Positions 1-9,561 are shown, numbered from the stretch's first letter. The stretch: 64,000 nucleotides of DNA from Marinomonas algicola (GCF_014805825.1 NZ_CP061941.1:620001-684000); one strand, 5' to 3'. Numbers and translations are program-made. Notes: generated by a model not told the origin, from the sequence alone.

Positions 1-1
1 C

Positions 2-1000
2 TTTAGTGTCAGTTGTGAATATTCCGGTTTAGAGTATGGCGGTAACAATTTAGATACTTTGTTTGCGCAACGCAAAAACCTATTCAATCTCCCTTATCTA
101 CGCATGTTAAAAGACATTGTGAGTTTTAATAAAAGTGCGATTGAGGATCTGGAAAGCGGCCGCTTAGACGAATCAACCACCTTAGGAGAATATTTAAAAA
201 AACAAGGTTATGGAAAACTGTTCGCTAGCCATTATTTAATCCCTATGGGAAGTGCTATCTGGTCATCGACTTTGGCTGAAATGTTGGATTTTCCTCTGGT
301 TTTTTTCGTCCGATTTTTTAAGAACCATGGATTGTTAAGTGTCAATAATCGCCCCCAGTGGAGAGTAATCAAAGGCGGCTCAAGAGCGTATTTGGAACCA
401 CTAACGGCCGGTTTTAAGGACAGAATTAAACTCAACACTCGGATCAAACAGGTCGTTAGAAACAATGACGGTGTCGAAATTTATTTTGATGACCAATCTC
501 ATGATGTGTTTGATCAAATTGTCTTCGCTTGTCATAGTGATCAGGCGCTTTCACTACTGAATGATCCCTCGGCAGAGGAAACCCGTATCTTGAGTGCTAT
601 GCCGTATCGAATGAATGAAGTCGTTCTGCATACGGATGACAGCATCTTACCAAAAGCGAAGAAAGCTTGGTCTAGCTGGAACTACCATTTAGGTGAAGAC
701 AGTAATCGTCCTGCTACACTCAGTTATAATATGAATATTTTGCAAGGTATCGAAAGCAATACCACTTTTGTTGTGACTTTGAATGATGATGGAAACATTG
801 CAGCAGATAAGGTAATAGGTCGTTATCACTATGCCCATCCGGTCTTTACGTTGGAAGGTATTGCCGCCCAAGGTCGTTGGTCTGATATTAACGGTGTCAA
901 TAAAACGTGGTTTTGTGGGGCTTATTGGCGTAATGGATTCCATGAGGATGGTTGTATGAGTGGAATACGTGTAGCTGAAAAAATACAGGAGATGCATTAA
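2..1000 (+). CDS. FAD-dependent amine-oxidase-like oxidoreductase (C-terminal part)
   Basis: The reading frame is open from base 2, so the N-terminal Rossmann FAD-binding motif lies outside the window. What is visible is the substrate-domain and C-terminal FAD-contact region of a flavin amine oxidoreductase, ending in the motif WFCGAYWRNGFHEDG followed by SGIRVAEKI, typical of the NAD/FAD-binding proteins encoded beside DUF1365. It directly abuts the DUF1365 gene and is presumably co-transcribed with the cfa-like gene. By analogy with related clusters it should oxidise or desaturate membrane fatty acyl chains, but the substrate is inferred. A TTG at 59 is not a credible start because coding continues upstream. 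Confidence 0.85.
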   Translation, partial: FSVSCEYSGLEYGGNNLDTLFAQRKNLFNLPYLRMLKDIVSFNKSAIEDLESGRLDESTTLGEYLKKQGYGKLFASHYLIPMGSAIWSSTLAEMLDFPLVFFVRFFKNHGLLSVNNRPQWRVIKGGSRAYLEPLTAGFKDRIKLNTRIKQVVRNNDGVEIYFDDQSHDVFDQIVFACHSDQALSLLNDPSAEETRILSAMPYRMNEVVLHTDDSILPKAKKAWSSWNYHLGEDSNRPATLSYNMNILQGIESNTTFVVTLNDDGNIAADKVIGRYHYAHPVFTLEGIAAQGRWSDINGVNKTWFCGAYWRNGFHEDGCMSGIRVAEKIQEMH

Positions 1001-1804
1001 GTGAACTCTCAACCCATGGGGCTGAAAAGCGGTATCTATCATGGTTGGGTGCGTCACCGTCGCTTTACGCCTAAGCAACATGATTTTAAATACCAGGTTT
1101 TTATGATGTATTTAGACCTTGATGAATTGGATAAGGTATTTTCTCAATCCTCTTTATGGTCAATGAAACCCTGGGGGGTTGCTCGCTTTAAACGCGCTGA
1201 TTATTTGGGTGACCCTAAAACAGATCTTGCGCAGGCCGTTCGGGAAAAAGTAAAAGCAAGCCTAGATATAGAGCTTGATGGCCCAGTTCGAGTGCTGACC
1301 AATTTGCGTTATTTTGGTTTTATCATTAACCCTATTACTGTCTACTATTGTTTTGATCAGGTGGGCGCTTTACAAGCCATGGTGTTAGAAGTAACGAACA
1401 CACCGTGGGGAGAAAAAATTCAATATGTTTTAAATTGTGATCCAACGGGGCAAACGCAGCGTATAAGTTTTAATAAGGAGATGCATGTATCACCATTTCA
1501 TCCAATGACACACTTTTATGATTGGCGAAGTAATTATCCGAACGAAAAAATCGCCGTTCATATGGAGAATAAAACCTGCATCGAGTCTGAAGATTTAGAA
1601 ATTAATAGCGTGGTATTTGATGCCACATTAAGTTTGCAACGAGAGGAGATTTCTTCGGTAAGTTTACGGCGTATTCTGTTGCGTTATCCAATGATGACGC
1701 TGAAAGTAGTAATGAGTATTTACTGGCAAGCTTTTAAACTGTTCAAAAAAGGCATACCAGTTCAAGACCATCCTAAGAATGCCGCCGCAAAACAGAAGGA
1801 ATAG
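1001..1804 (+). CDS. DUF1365 family protein
   Basis: A 267-residue protein starting at a GTG placed immediately after the upstream stop codon, with AGGAGAT eight bases before it. It has the family features: an N-terminal YHGWVRHRRFTPKQHDF segment, a central TNLRYFGFIINPITVYYCFD block, and SPFHPM near residue 165. DUF1365 has no settled biochemical role; it is almost always found with a flavin amine-oxidase-like protein and a cyclopropane-synthase-like methyltransferase, as here. Translational coupling to both neighbours suggests they act on the same lipid substrate. Confidence 0.9.
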   Translation: MNSQPMGLKSGIYHGWVRHRRFTPKQHDFKYQVFMMYLDLDELDKVFSQSSLWSMKPWGVARFKRADYLGDPKTDLAQAVREKVKASLDIELDGPVRVLTNLRYFGFIINPITVYYCFDQVGALQAMVLEVTNTPWGEKIQYVLNCDPTGQTQRISFNKEMHVSPFHPMTHFYDWRSNYPNEKIAVHMENKTCIESEDLEINSVVFDATLSLQREEISSVSLRRILLRYPMMTLKVVMSIYWQAFKLFKKGIPVQDHPKNAAAKQKE

Positions 1805-1819
1805 AGGGGTCAACAGTGT

Positions 1820-3109
1820 ATGGGTTCAGTAAATATCGCCAATCAAAAAGTGAGTGAAAGACGTTCCTCAAGCTTTTTAGATAAATTGGCTAAAAAGTAT
1901 GTAATGAGAGCGCTAAGTAAACTTCGGGTCGGTCATCTTATCATAGAAGAGCATTTTCATGAGCCGGGTGAAGCGGATGAAAGAGTGTTTCATTTTGGTG
2001 AGCATAAAGACAGCGCAAAATGCATTGCTCATATCCACATACACGATAGGGCGGTCTATTGGGATATGTTTATGAATGCCAGTATTGGAGCGGGTGAAGC
2101 GTTTATGTTGAATCGTTGGACAACCCCTGATCTGCTAGCCGTAATTCAACTTATGGTAAAAAACCTCACGTTAATTAATAAGATGGATGGCGATCGTCCT
2201 TTTTTGAATCGAATCGCTACTAAGATTGCTCACGTGGTTAATGCCAATACTCAGAAAGGGTCGAGAAAGAATATCTCGGCGCATTATGATTTAGGTAATG
2301 ATTTTTTCTCTCTTTTTCTAGATCCAACTATGATGTATTCCGCTGCGGTTTACCCTCACGCAAAGGCCACGCTGGAAGAAGCATCCACTTATAAATTAGA
2401 TCGTATTTGCCAAAAATTAGAGTTGACCTCTGACGACCATTTACTTGAAATTGGTACCGGTTGGGGGGGATTAGCCGTGCATGCCGCTAAGTATTATGGC
2501 TGTAAGGTAACGACCACAACCATCTCTCAAGAACAATATGATTTTGCTAAAGCACGAGTTGTTCAAGAAAATCTAACGAATCAAGTAACCTTGCTACTTG
2601 ATGATTATCGAGATCTGACTGGCCAGTACGACAAACTGGTTTCCATCGAAATGATCGAGGCCGTTGGTCATGAGTACTATGACAGCTATTTTTCTAAGTG
2701 CAGCAATCTACTTAAAGAAGACGGCTTGATGCTGATACAAGCGATTACCATTGCCGATCAGCGCTATAATTACGCTAAAAGGTCCGTGGATTTTATCCAA
2801 CGATACATTTTTCCTGGTGGTTGTTTGCCTTCAAATGAAGTCATCGCATCTAAAGTGTCGAAAAAAACCAATTTACAAATTGTTGCGGTGGAAGACATTA
2901 CGGAACACTATGCGGATACACTAAAAGATTGGCGTATTGCGTTTATGCAAAAAAAGCATCAAGTGCGTGAAATGGGGTTTGATGATGTTTTTTGTCGGAT
3001 GTGGGAGTTTTATCTTTGCTACTGTGAAGGTGGTTTTAGAGAAAGGGCAATTAGTACAGGGCAGTTTCTATTTGCGAAACCTGACTGGCGTTTTCCGGCC
3101 AATCGATAG
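1820..3109 (+). CDS. Cyclopropane-fatty-acyl-phospholipid synthase family methyltransferase
   Basis: A 429-residue SAM-dependent methyltransferase of the CFA family. The SAM motif LLEIGTGWGGLAVHAAKYYG starts near residue 209, the ISAHYDLGNDFFSLFLDP block is present, and the family glutamate is kept in EMIEAVG. Two residues differ from E. coli Cfa as I align it: the cysteine of MQYSCAYW is alanine in MMYSAAVY, and the histidine of LLHTIG is glutamine in LIQAITI. These changes plus the DUF1365 and flavin-oxidase neighbours suggest a subgroup that methylates acyl chains for something other than simple cyclopropanation (inference). GAGGGG lies ten bases before the ATG. Confidence 0.9.
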   Translation: MGSVNIANQKVSERRSSSFLDKLAKKYVMRALSKLRVGHLIIEEHFHEPGEADERVFHFGEHKDSAKCIAHIHIHDRAVYWDMFMNASIGAGEAFMLNRWTTPDLLAVIQLMVKNLTLINKMDGDRPFLNRIATKIAHVVNANTQKGSRKNISAHYDLGNDFFSLFLDPTMMYSAAVYPHAKATLEEASTYKLDRICQKLELTSDDHLLEIGTGWGGLAVHAAKYYGCKVTTTTISQEQYDFAKARVVQENLTNQVTLLLDDYRDLTGQYDKLVSIEMIEAVGHEYYDSYFSKCSNLLKEDGLMLIQAITIADQRYNYAKRSVDFIQRYIFPGGCLPSNEVIASKVSKKTNLQIVAVEDITEHYADTLKDWRIAFMQKKHQVREMGFDDVFCRMWEFYLCYCEGGFRERAISTGQFLFAKPDWRFPANR

Positions 3110-3141
3110 TCATTATTCCACTTCTATTAGGACGTTAAATT

Positions 3142-3738
3142 ATGGCGAATTCATTAAGAGAAAAAGAGACTGACATCGAAAACGACAGTTTAAAAATTAA
3201 TTCTATGCCATCGGATGTTGGCAATGCCATTTTTTTTCAAATTGTTTGGTTTATTTGTGTTGTCACTACGGATGTAATGTCACTTATAGCGGTTGCTGTA
3301 TTACTGATTATACATTCTCGTTTTATGATTCGTGATAATCGTGAATGGTTGTTTATTTTAGGGTTTACCTCAGTCGGCATTTTAATAGACAGTTTTTTAC
3401 AAAGCGTAGGCGTGATCCAGTTTTCTAAAGCCATAGAGGTCAGTGGTTCTGTTTCTATCATTCCTGTTTGGATGATGTGTTTATGGGTCGCCTTTTCTAC
3501 CACCTTAATGCATGGTCTTTTCTGGCTTCATGGGAGGTTTCGATTTGCTATGTTAATAGGCGGTTTTGCTGTTCCTGGAAGCTACTATGGCGGCCTTATC
3601 TTATCGAGATCTTCCGCCATAGAGCCGATTTGGATTATGCTCATTATTGTCGGGTTGATTTGGGCGGCGCTTCTACCATCGGTGTTATTCATGGCTCAAA
3701 AATGTGGTTTAACGCGGCTTAGAAAGGTCCCTCTTTAA
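3142..3738 (+). CDS. DUF2878 family inner-membrane protein
   Basis: A 198-residue hydrophobic protein with about five predicted membrane segments (around residues 28-65, 72-93, 103-125, 135-153 and 160-182) after a polar N-terminus. Its length, topology and place directly after the cfa-like gene match DUF2878 proteins, which travel with DUF1365/Cfa/DUF3833 clusters. No catalytic motif is visible and its role in the lipid pathway is unknown. Confidence 0.75.
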   Translation: MANSLREKETDIENDSLKINSMPSDVGNAIFFQIVWFICVVTTDVMSLIAVAVLLIIHSRFMIRDNREWLFILGFTSVGILIDSFLQSVGVIQFSKAIEVSGSVSIIPVWMMCLWVAFSTTLMHGLFWLHGRFRFAMLIGGFAVPGSYYGGLILSRSSAIEPIWIMLIIVGLIWAALLPSVLFMAQKCGLTRLRKVPL

Positions 3739-3794
3739 TATTTTCCCGTTCCACCCAAGGGTTAGGCTCTACAATTCATCATCAAAAGGCTGAT

Positions 3795-4523
3795 ATGTTC
3801 ATGATAAAACCGTCCACAATGTTATTGGGAGCCTTACTTTTCAGCTTCTCCAATCTTTCGCTGGCGCTAGATAAGGTTGATCAACTCATTACAGGTCGTG
3901 CTTATGATCTGAATACCGGTGAATTATTGTATACCGAGACCCATGAAAAGCCGTCTCTAAAGGAACATATTGTGACTTATCGTGAAGCGTCAGGAGAGGT
4001 GTTCGCGACCAAAGTCATTCAATATTCATACTCCCCCCTTGTACCTGATTTCTATCAAACGAATAAACGTAATGGTGAAGTCATTGATGTTAAAACCGAA
4101 GTGAATGATCGGTTAATAGTCAATTATCAAGCGTCGGAAAGTGACAAAGTAAAATCCAAGCAGATCAATATCAATAACCGCTTAATTGTTGATGCCGGTT
4201 TTGATAATTTTGTTAGAAACTATTGGAATAACTTAGCAAAAGGCGATGATTTAAAGGTCGATTTTTTAGCGCCAACACGCCAGATTGTCGCCCCTTTTAA
4301 AATAGTAAAAGCATCCTGTAAAGAAGGGGAAGACGATGCCCTGTGTTTGACTATGTCGCCAGATGCATGGTGGCTTAAGCTGGTGGTGGATCCCATTTAC
4401 CTTGCTTATGATTTCAATACTCAGAATCTCAAGCGTTATTTGGGACGTGGAAATATTTCAGAAACGAATGGTGATTATCTATCCGTAGACATTCATTATC
4501 AATACCAAATAAGTACAGATTGA
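3795..4523 (+). CDS. Predicted periplasmic protein of unknown function
   Basis: A 242-residue protein with a Sec signal peptide (hydrophobic MLLGALLFSFSNLSLA, cleavage expected before LDKV). The mature part is rich in beta-strand and polar residues, with one Cys pair-like stretch CKEGEDDALC near residues 176-185. I do not recognise a named family. It lies between the DUF2878 and DUF3833 genes and is probably in the same operon, so a periplasmic role linked to the modified lipid is likely, but this rests on position only. Confidence 0.6.
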   Translation: MFMIKPSTMLLGALLFSFSNLSLALDKVDQLITGRAYDLNTGELLYTETHEKPSLKEHIVTYREASGEVFATKVIQYSYSPLVPDFYQTNKRNGEVIDVKTEVNDRLIVNYQASESDKVKSKQININNRLIVDAGFDNFVRNYWNNLAKGDDLKVDFLAPTRQIVAPFKIVKASCKEGEDDALCLTMSPDAWWLKLVVDPIYLAYDFNTQNLKRYLGRGNISETNGDYLSVDIHYQYQISTD

Positions 4524-4563
4524 TTCAGTAATGAACCGCCTAAAAGACAAATGGAGAAGGGTC

Positions 4564-5124
4564 ATGCGCACTATTAATAGAGTAAATGTCAGCCGAATAG
4601 TGGGTTTGTTTACCCTGGTACTGTCATCATTATGGATTGCTTCGTGTTCTTCTGTAACGGTAGAAAGCTATTCTGGAAATTCCCCAAAACTCATTGTAGA
4701 TGAATTTTTTGACGGTGACCTTAGTGCCCATGGCGTGGTGAAAAATCGTTCTGGAAAGGTGATTCGCTATTTTACGGCGGACCTAAAGGCTTACTGGAAA
4801 GAGGGTATCGGAACATTAGATGAGTCCTTTGTCTTTGACGATGGAGAACGACAAAAGCGTATTTGGACATTAACACCAAACCAAGGCAAAGGTTACACAG
4901 CAACAGCGGGTGATGTTGTTGGTTCAGGTGATTTAATGACATCAGGCAATGCTTTGTTTATGAAATACGTCTTACAGGTTCCTTATAATGGTGACCTTAT
5001 TAATGTAAACGTAGACGATCGCATGTATTTAGTTGAAGATAATGTGCTATTGAATGAGTCAATACTGACAAAATTTGGTTTTCATGTCGGTTCGGTAACG
5101 TTAGTGATCCTAAAAAGCCCCTAG
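4564..5124 (+). CDS. DUF3833 family lipoprotein
   Basis: A predicted lipoprotein of 186 residues. I chose the ATG at 4564 because GGAGAAGGG precedes it at good spacing and it gives a proper type II signal (LVLSSLWIASC, lipidated Cys then SS); an upstream in-frame ATG at 4531 adds 11 residues. The body matches DUF3833: an EFFDGDLSAHGVVKNRSGKV block, then FVFDDGE and a C-terminal DDRMYLVEDNVLLNES block. DUF3833 proteins cluster with Cfa, DUF1365 and DUF2878. It is the last gene of the lipid operon; a 260-base gap follows with no feature I can name. Confidence 0.85.
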   Translation: MRTINRVNVSRIVGLFTLVLSSLWIASCSSVTVESYSGNSPKLIVDEFFDGDLSAHGVVKNRSGKVIRYFTADLKAYWKEGIGTLDESFVFDDGERQKRIWTLTPNQGKGYTATAGDVVGSGDLMTSGNALFMKYVLQVPYNGDLINVNVDDRMYLVEDNVLLNESILTKFGFHVGSVTLVILKSP

Positions 5125-5389
5125 TCTGAGTGGTATTTGCTATCATAATGGAAAGCACCATAATGGGTTAGCGCATCCATTTCGTTATAACCTACTCGTG
5201 CCAATAAAAAGCATTTAATAGGCGAAAACTCGTCTAATAAATTGATTTAAATATCAAAATACCTAGCCGTTATTAATAGACGCGACATTATAAACCTTTG
5301 CAAACTGCATTATACCTAGATATATTCAAAAGTAAGACGTGCTAACTTCTTTGATTATATTTGAGGCCGGATTGATTTATTCTCCTTTA

Positions 5390-6997
5390 ATGATAGGTTC
5401 TTCAAGTTTAAGTCGTTTTTACAAAACCATAGCGACTTCCCTATCTTATTACTTTTTTTTCATCTTATTTTGCTGGGGTGTATTTTCTTTATGGGAAACG
5501 CAGCGTGAGTTAGAAAATAGATCTCATTATGCCGCATTGATAATTGAACGCTTCCTAACATCCCACAAAGACGAGTTAGCGTCTTTGATCGTAGATCCAA
5601 CAGAGTCTTGTAATGGGTCCACCGTGGACTTTTTAAGAAAGAAAACGTTTCAATCACCTTACGCTAAAGAACTGAGTTTAATTAAGTATAATGAAGATAA
5701 GCAGTTGAGTGTCTTCTGTACAAATATGGGTGAAATGGACATTCTCATTTGGAAAACGATTCAAAAAAGGTTGGAGAAAAATAGCGAAAATTTCACTATT
5801 TCATATACAGAAGCTAAATTAACAGGAGAACCTTCTCTTTTTGGTTTCTATCTCAACGGGCGAGGGTATGGTTCAAACAGTGTTATGCCATCAGGGCTAC
5901 TGATTAAAGAAATTTTAAGTGAGTTAAAAAATGACGTTGTTTTCCGGTTCCATATCGGTAAAAAATTACTTTATAGTTCCCCTGTTTTATTAGATATAGG
6001 CACGGACCCTATTGAAAGATCGGACGGCATTTGGTCTGCATCGACGCATCAATTTCTTAATAAGGAAATACGGTTAGAGTCTGCCATTACAACCGATTAT
6101 TTGATTGGTCGTTTATGGTCGAATTCCATTCTATTTCTATTTATTTGGATCGCCTGTGCGTCCGTGACCCAATTGGTCCTACTTTGGTACAGGGAGTATT
6201 TTCACTCGTTTAGACGTTATTTGAAGGTAGCGATAGAGAATCATGAAATGGAGTTGCATTATCAACCCATCATTGATGTGTTAAATAAAAAAACACTCAA
6301 AGTTGAAGCGCTATTGCGCTGGAATTCTGAGCGTTTTGGCTATGTTTCCCCGATATTAGTCGTGGAAAAAGCCATCGAATACTCTCTTATGGTAAACCTC
6401 ACTAATATGGTATTCGCTAAAGCCGTACAGTTTGTGCTTCGAAACGATAAAAACTGCGCCGATATTATGGTTAATATTAATATTGATAGAGAGAGCTTTT
6501 TGAATGTGGATTTCATTAACCAGGTCGTCGTGACAATGGAAGCGAACCCCGCGTTAATAGGTCGAATTGGCTTTGAGGTGACTGAGAACAATGGTTTTAA
6601 TGATGAAGAAATGAAAGTGGCTTTAACACAATTTCAACGATTAAAAAGGTGTGGAATTGGTTTGTCCATCGACGATTTCGGCACGGGGTATTCCGGACTG
6701 GATTTCTTGCGGCAATTCCCCTTTGAGGTATTAAAAATAGATAAGGTCTTTATTCAAAATTTGAGTAATGACAAAGTCACTACTCAAATTTTGGAGCATG
6801 TGATCACGTTGGCCCAAGAGCTTGATATGGCCTTGGTTGCTGAAGGCGTTGAGACAGAAGAACAATTGTCTTTAGTCACGGCAATGGGGATTCACTGCAT
6901 TCAAGGCTATTACTTTAGTAAACCTCTACCGGAAGAGCGTATTTTAGAATGGCTGGTAAATCAGGGTAGAGATCTAAAGACGGTTGCATTGTCCTAA
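5390..6997 (+). CDS. CSS-like sensor EAL-domain cyclic-di-GMP phosphodiesterase
   Basis: An inner-membrane protein with a membrane segment near the N-terminus, a periplasmic domain with spaced cysteines (ESCNGST and VFCTNMG), a second membrane segment (SILFLFIWIACASVTQLVLL), and a C-terminal EAL domain. The layout matches E. coli CSS-motif phosphodiesterases, though the literal CSS triplet is replaced. EAL catalytic positions are all present: EALLRW, NINIDRE, EVTEN, IDDFGTGYSGLDFL, LKIDKVF and AEGVET, so it should hydrolyse c-di-GMP. There is no GGDEF domain. I prefer the ATG at 5390; an in-frame GTG at 5339 would add 17 residues. Confidence 0.85.
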   Translation: MIGSSSLSRFYKTIATSLSYYFFFILFCWGVFSLWETQRELENRSHYAALIIERFLTSHKDELASLIVDPTESCNGSTVDFLRKKTFQSPYAKELSLIKYNEDKQLSVFCTNMGEMDILIWKTIQKRLEKNSENFTISYTEAKLTGEPSLFGFYLNGRGYGSNSVMPSGLLIKEILSELKNDVVFRFHIGKKLLYSSPVLLDIGTDPIERSDGIWSASTHQFLNKEIRLESAITTDYLIGRLWSNSILFLFIWIACASVTQLVLLWYREYFHSFRRYLKVAIENHEMELHYQPIIDVLNKKTLKVEALLRWNSERFGYVSPILVVEKAIEYSLMVNLTNMVFAKAVQFVLRNDKNCADIMVNINIDRESFLNVDFINQVVVTMEANPALIGRIGFEVTENNGFNDEEMKVALTQFQRLKRCGIGLSIDDFGTGYSGLDFLRQFPFEVLKIDKVFIQNLSNDKVTTQILEHVITLAQELDMALVAEGVETEEQLSLVTAMGIHCIQGYYFSKPLPEERILEWLVNQGRDLKTVALS

Positions 6998-7050
6998 TAC
7001 AAGGTCATAATAGCGGACAAATTGTTAACAGCGAGTTTGCGTGAGTTCTT

Positions 7051-7398
7051 ATGGCTAAATTGGTCTTTGCTTTGAAATACGTTCCTGATGACGAGGCGGC
7101 TTGTGTTCGACAAATTCTAAGCGAACATCACATTGAGTTCTACGAAACAACAGCGGGTCGCTGGCAAATTTCTCTCGCGGCACTTTGGGTACGTCATGAC
7201 GCCGATTATCAAAGGGCGAGAGAGCTAATATACCAAGACCAGCTAAAAAGGCAGCAAGTCTACCAAGAACAAAAGTTGGCCTTTTGGCCTGCTACGTTAT
7301 CCCATTTGAAAGAAAACCCGCTGGAATTCGCGTTTACTGTGTTTGCAATTGCATTTGTTACGGGTCTATCAACATTGCCTTTTTTTCTTACTTTATAG
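7051..7398 (+). CDS. DUF6164 family protein
   Basis: A 115-residue protein starting MAKLVFALKYVPDDEA, with YETTAGRWQISLAALWVRHD in the middle and one C-terminal membrane helix (FAFTVFAIAFVTGLSTLPFF). This layout, a short ferredoxin-like N-terminal half ending in one helix, matches DUF6164. Function is unknown. It stands alone between the EAL gene and rlmF. Confidence 0.75.
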   Translation: MAKLVFALKYVPDDEAACVRQILSEHHIEFYETTAGRWQISLAALWVRHDADYQRARELIYQDQLKRQQVYQEQKLAFWPATLSHLKENPLEFAFTVFAIAFVTGLSTLPFFLTL

Positions 7399-7553
7399 CC
7401 ATGATAGGGTCATTTGTAAATGACTGTCACTGTAATCGAGCGGGTAAAAATTAAACGAGTGTTTTAGTTCTTTATTTTTTATTTACCTTGGTTCTGGATC
7501 TATCTTGTAATTTGATACATTCATTCATGAACAAAAATAGCTGATCTTCAAAC

Positions 7554-8546
7554 ATGAAAAAAAAGCCAAACATAAGGCAAAAAAAATCGTTGGATAGAGC
7601 GCCCTTTCCTAAAAACAAGCTTGAGCTCCATCCTCGAAACCCGCATAAAATGCGCTATGATTTTTCTTTGCTTGCCGATTCTTGTGCAGAATTAACTCAA
7701 TATGTGGTGAAAAATGCCTATGGGAATGAGTCAATTGACTTTGCTAATCCATTGGCGGTAAAAGCCTTAAATAAGGCGCTATTAAGCCATTTTTATGGTG
7801 TCCCATTCTGGGACATTCCGGCGGGCTTCTTATGTCCTCCTATTCCAGGAAGAGCCGATTACATTCATTACTTAGCGGATTTACTGGCCGACTCCAACGA
7901 TGATCTTATTCCTCGTGGTTCCACGGTTAAAGCGCTTGACATAGGAATGGGGGCGAACTGCGTTTACCCTATTATAGGAAATAGAGAGTATGGCTGGAAA
8001 TTTGTTGGTTCAGACATTAACAAGATAGCGATTGATTCGTCCAAAATGTTGATTAAGTCAAATACCAACCTTACCGGAAATATACAGGTGCGTTTACAAA
8101 CCAATAAAAACGATTTTTTTAATGGTGTATGGCTTGCTAATGAAAGGTTTGATCTTACTCTGTGTAACCCACCATTTCATGCTTCAGAGTCGGCCATGAA
8201 GTCAGAGTCAGAGCGTAAATGGCGCGGCTTAAAAGGGCAGCAAAAATCGACCTTGAATTTTGGTGGTCAATCTGATGAGTTGTGGTGTGATGGAGGAGAG
8301 GAACGCTTTATTTGCCGGATGATCCAAGAAAGTAAAGCCTATCACGATCGCTGCTATTGGTTTACCTCTTTGGTAGCTAGGCAGAGTAGCTTATCTGCAA
8401 TATACAGAACACTGGAAAGTGTAGGAGCCGTTCAAGTTAAAACAGTCGATATGGCTCAAGGGAAAAAAGTGAGTCGTTTTGTGGCTTGGAGTTTTCTTGA
8501 ATCGGACCAGCGAGATTACTGGCAAGATACCTATTGGACTGTTTGA
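7554..8546 (+). CDS. rlmF: 23S rRNA (adenine(1618)-N(6))-methyltransferase
   Basis: A 330-residue methyltransferase of the RlmF (YbiN) family. It has a basic N-terminus, the family block LHPRNPHKMRYDF, a SAM-binding motif ALDIGMGANCVYPI near residue 125, and the N6-adenine catalytic motif CNPPFH near residue 205. RlmF methylates A1618 of 23S rRNA in the cytoplasm. Length fits the family. It converges on psuG, with a perfect inverted repeat between the two stop codons. Confidence 0.93.
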   Translation: MKKKPNIRQKKSLDRAPFPKNKLELHPRNPHKMRYDFSLLADSCAELTQYVVKNAYGNESIDFANPLAVKALNKALLSHFYGVPFWDIPAGFLCPPIPGRADYIHYLADLLADSNDDLIPRGSTVKALDIGMGANCVYPIIGNREYGWKFVGSDINKIAIDSSKMLIKSNTNLTGNIQVRLQTNKNDFFNGVWLANERFDLTLCNPPFHASESAMKSESERKWRGLKGQQKSTLNFGGQSDELWCDGGEERFICRMIQESKAYHDRCYWFTSLVARQSSLSAIYRTLESVGAVQVKTVDMAQGKKVSRFVAWSFLESDQRDYWQDTYWTV

Positions 8547-8558
8547 TAGTGGGAGTCG

Positions 8559-8600
8559 GATGATACGAGGCTGAACAGGTTTTCTCAGCCTCGTATCATC
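8559..8600. terminator. Bidirectional terminator between rlmF and psuG
   Basis: A perfect 16-bp inverted repeat (GATGATACGAGGCTGA at 8559-8574 and its complement at 8585-8600) around a 10-base loop lies between the convergent stop codons. There is no strong T-tract on either side, so termination strength is uncertain. Confidence 0.65.
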
Positions 8601-8607
8601 ATCTCGC

Positions 8608-9519
8608 TTATTTAGCCATTTCCACGGCTACAGCCGATGCTAAACGGGCGTTGTTATAAACCAATTGAATGTTGCTCGTTAAGCTGTTACCGCCAGTCAG
8701 TTCGGCCACTCTAGCGAGCAAAAAGGGCGTTGATTCTTTTCCGCCAACACCTTGTTCTTCTAATTCTGTTAATGCTTGCTGTATGGCATTGTCTATACTG
8801 GCTTTATCCATCGCAAACTCTTCTGGGATTGGGTTTGTGATAACGACACCGCCATTTAATTCCATAGACCATTTTGCCTGTAAAAAATCAGAAATTTGCT
8901 TGGCATCGGTCAAGTTATAATCAACAGTATAATCACTTTCGCGAGTATAAAAAGCAGGTAAGGAATCGGTGTTATAACCTATCACAGGAACACCTTGAGT
9001 TTCTAAGTACTCTCGAGTCAGAGCTAAATCAAGAATAGACTTAGCGCCAGCACAAACAACGGCGACATTGGTTTTTGCCAGTTCCTGTAGATCAGCAGAA
9101 ATATCAAATGTTTTCTGTGCGCCGCGGTGAACACCACCAATTCCTCCAGTTGCAAACACCTTGATGCCTGCCATCGCTGCAATAATCATAGTGGCCGCGA
9201 CCGTTGTTGCACCATGCTGGCCTTTTGCGATCACGAAAGGTAAGTCACGACGAGAGCATTTAATAACAGATAAGCCAGCTTTGCCTAAAGTGTCTATTTC
9301 ATCATGACTTAAGCCGGCTTTTAAGCGACCATTAATAATGGCGATTGTGGCGGGTACGGCGCCATTCTCTCTAATCAAATCTTCGACTTTTTTAGCCGTT
9401 TCAGCATTTTGCGGCCACGGCATACCATGGGAAATAATGGTGCTTTCTAGGGCGACAATTGGTTTGTTGTTAGCGAGCGCGTTGGCGACTTCTGGACTAA
9501 TATCGAGAAATTTATTCAT
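8608..9519 (-). CDS. psuG: Pseudouridine-5'-phosphate glycosidase
   Basis: A 303-residue enzyme that splits pseudouridine 5'-phosphate to uracil and ribose 5-phosphate (reversibly). Family landmarks: NKPIVALESTIISHGMPWPQN, the lysine motif VIAKGQHGATTVAATM, and the metal/active-site block ATGGIGGVHRGAQ. I take the ATG at 9519 (MNKFLDIS); the longer frame from 9537 adds only MRLEVT. It is downstream of the pseudouridine kinase gene with a 42-base gap, giving a kinase-glycosidase operon for pseudouridine salvage. Confidence 0.95.
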   Translation of the reverse strand: MNKFLDISPEVANALANNKPIVALESTIISHGMPWPQNAETAKKVEDLIRENGAVPATIAIINGRLKAGLSHDEIDTLGKAGLSVIKCSRRDLPFVIAKGQHGATTVAATMIIAAMAGIKVFATGGIGGVHRGAQKTFDISADLQELAKTNVAVVCAGAKSILDLALTREYLETQGVPVIGYNTDSLPAFYTRESDYTVDYNLTDAKQISDFLQAKWSMELNGGVVITNPIPEEFAMDKASIDNAIQQALTELEEQGVGGKESTPFLLARVAELTGGNSLTSNIQLVYNNARLASAVAVEMAK

Positions 9520-9561
9520 GGTTACTTCCAACCTCATTGAATTATTGTTAGATGATGTTAT

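Noticed and set aside
689..1081. 130-residue minus-strand ORF over the flavin oxidoreductase and DUF1365 genes
   Set aside because: It is antisense to two well-supported genes and has no protein-like composition.
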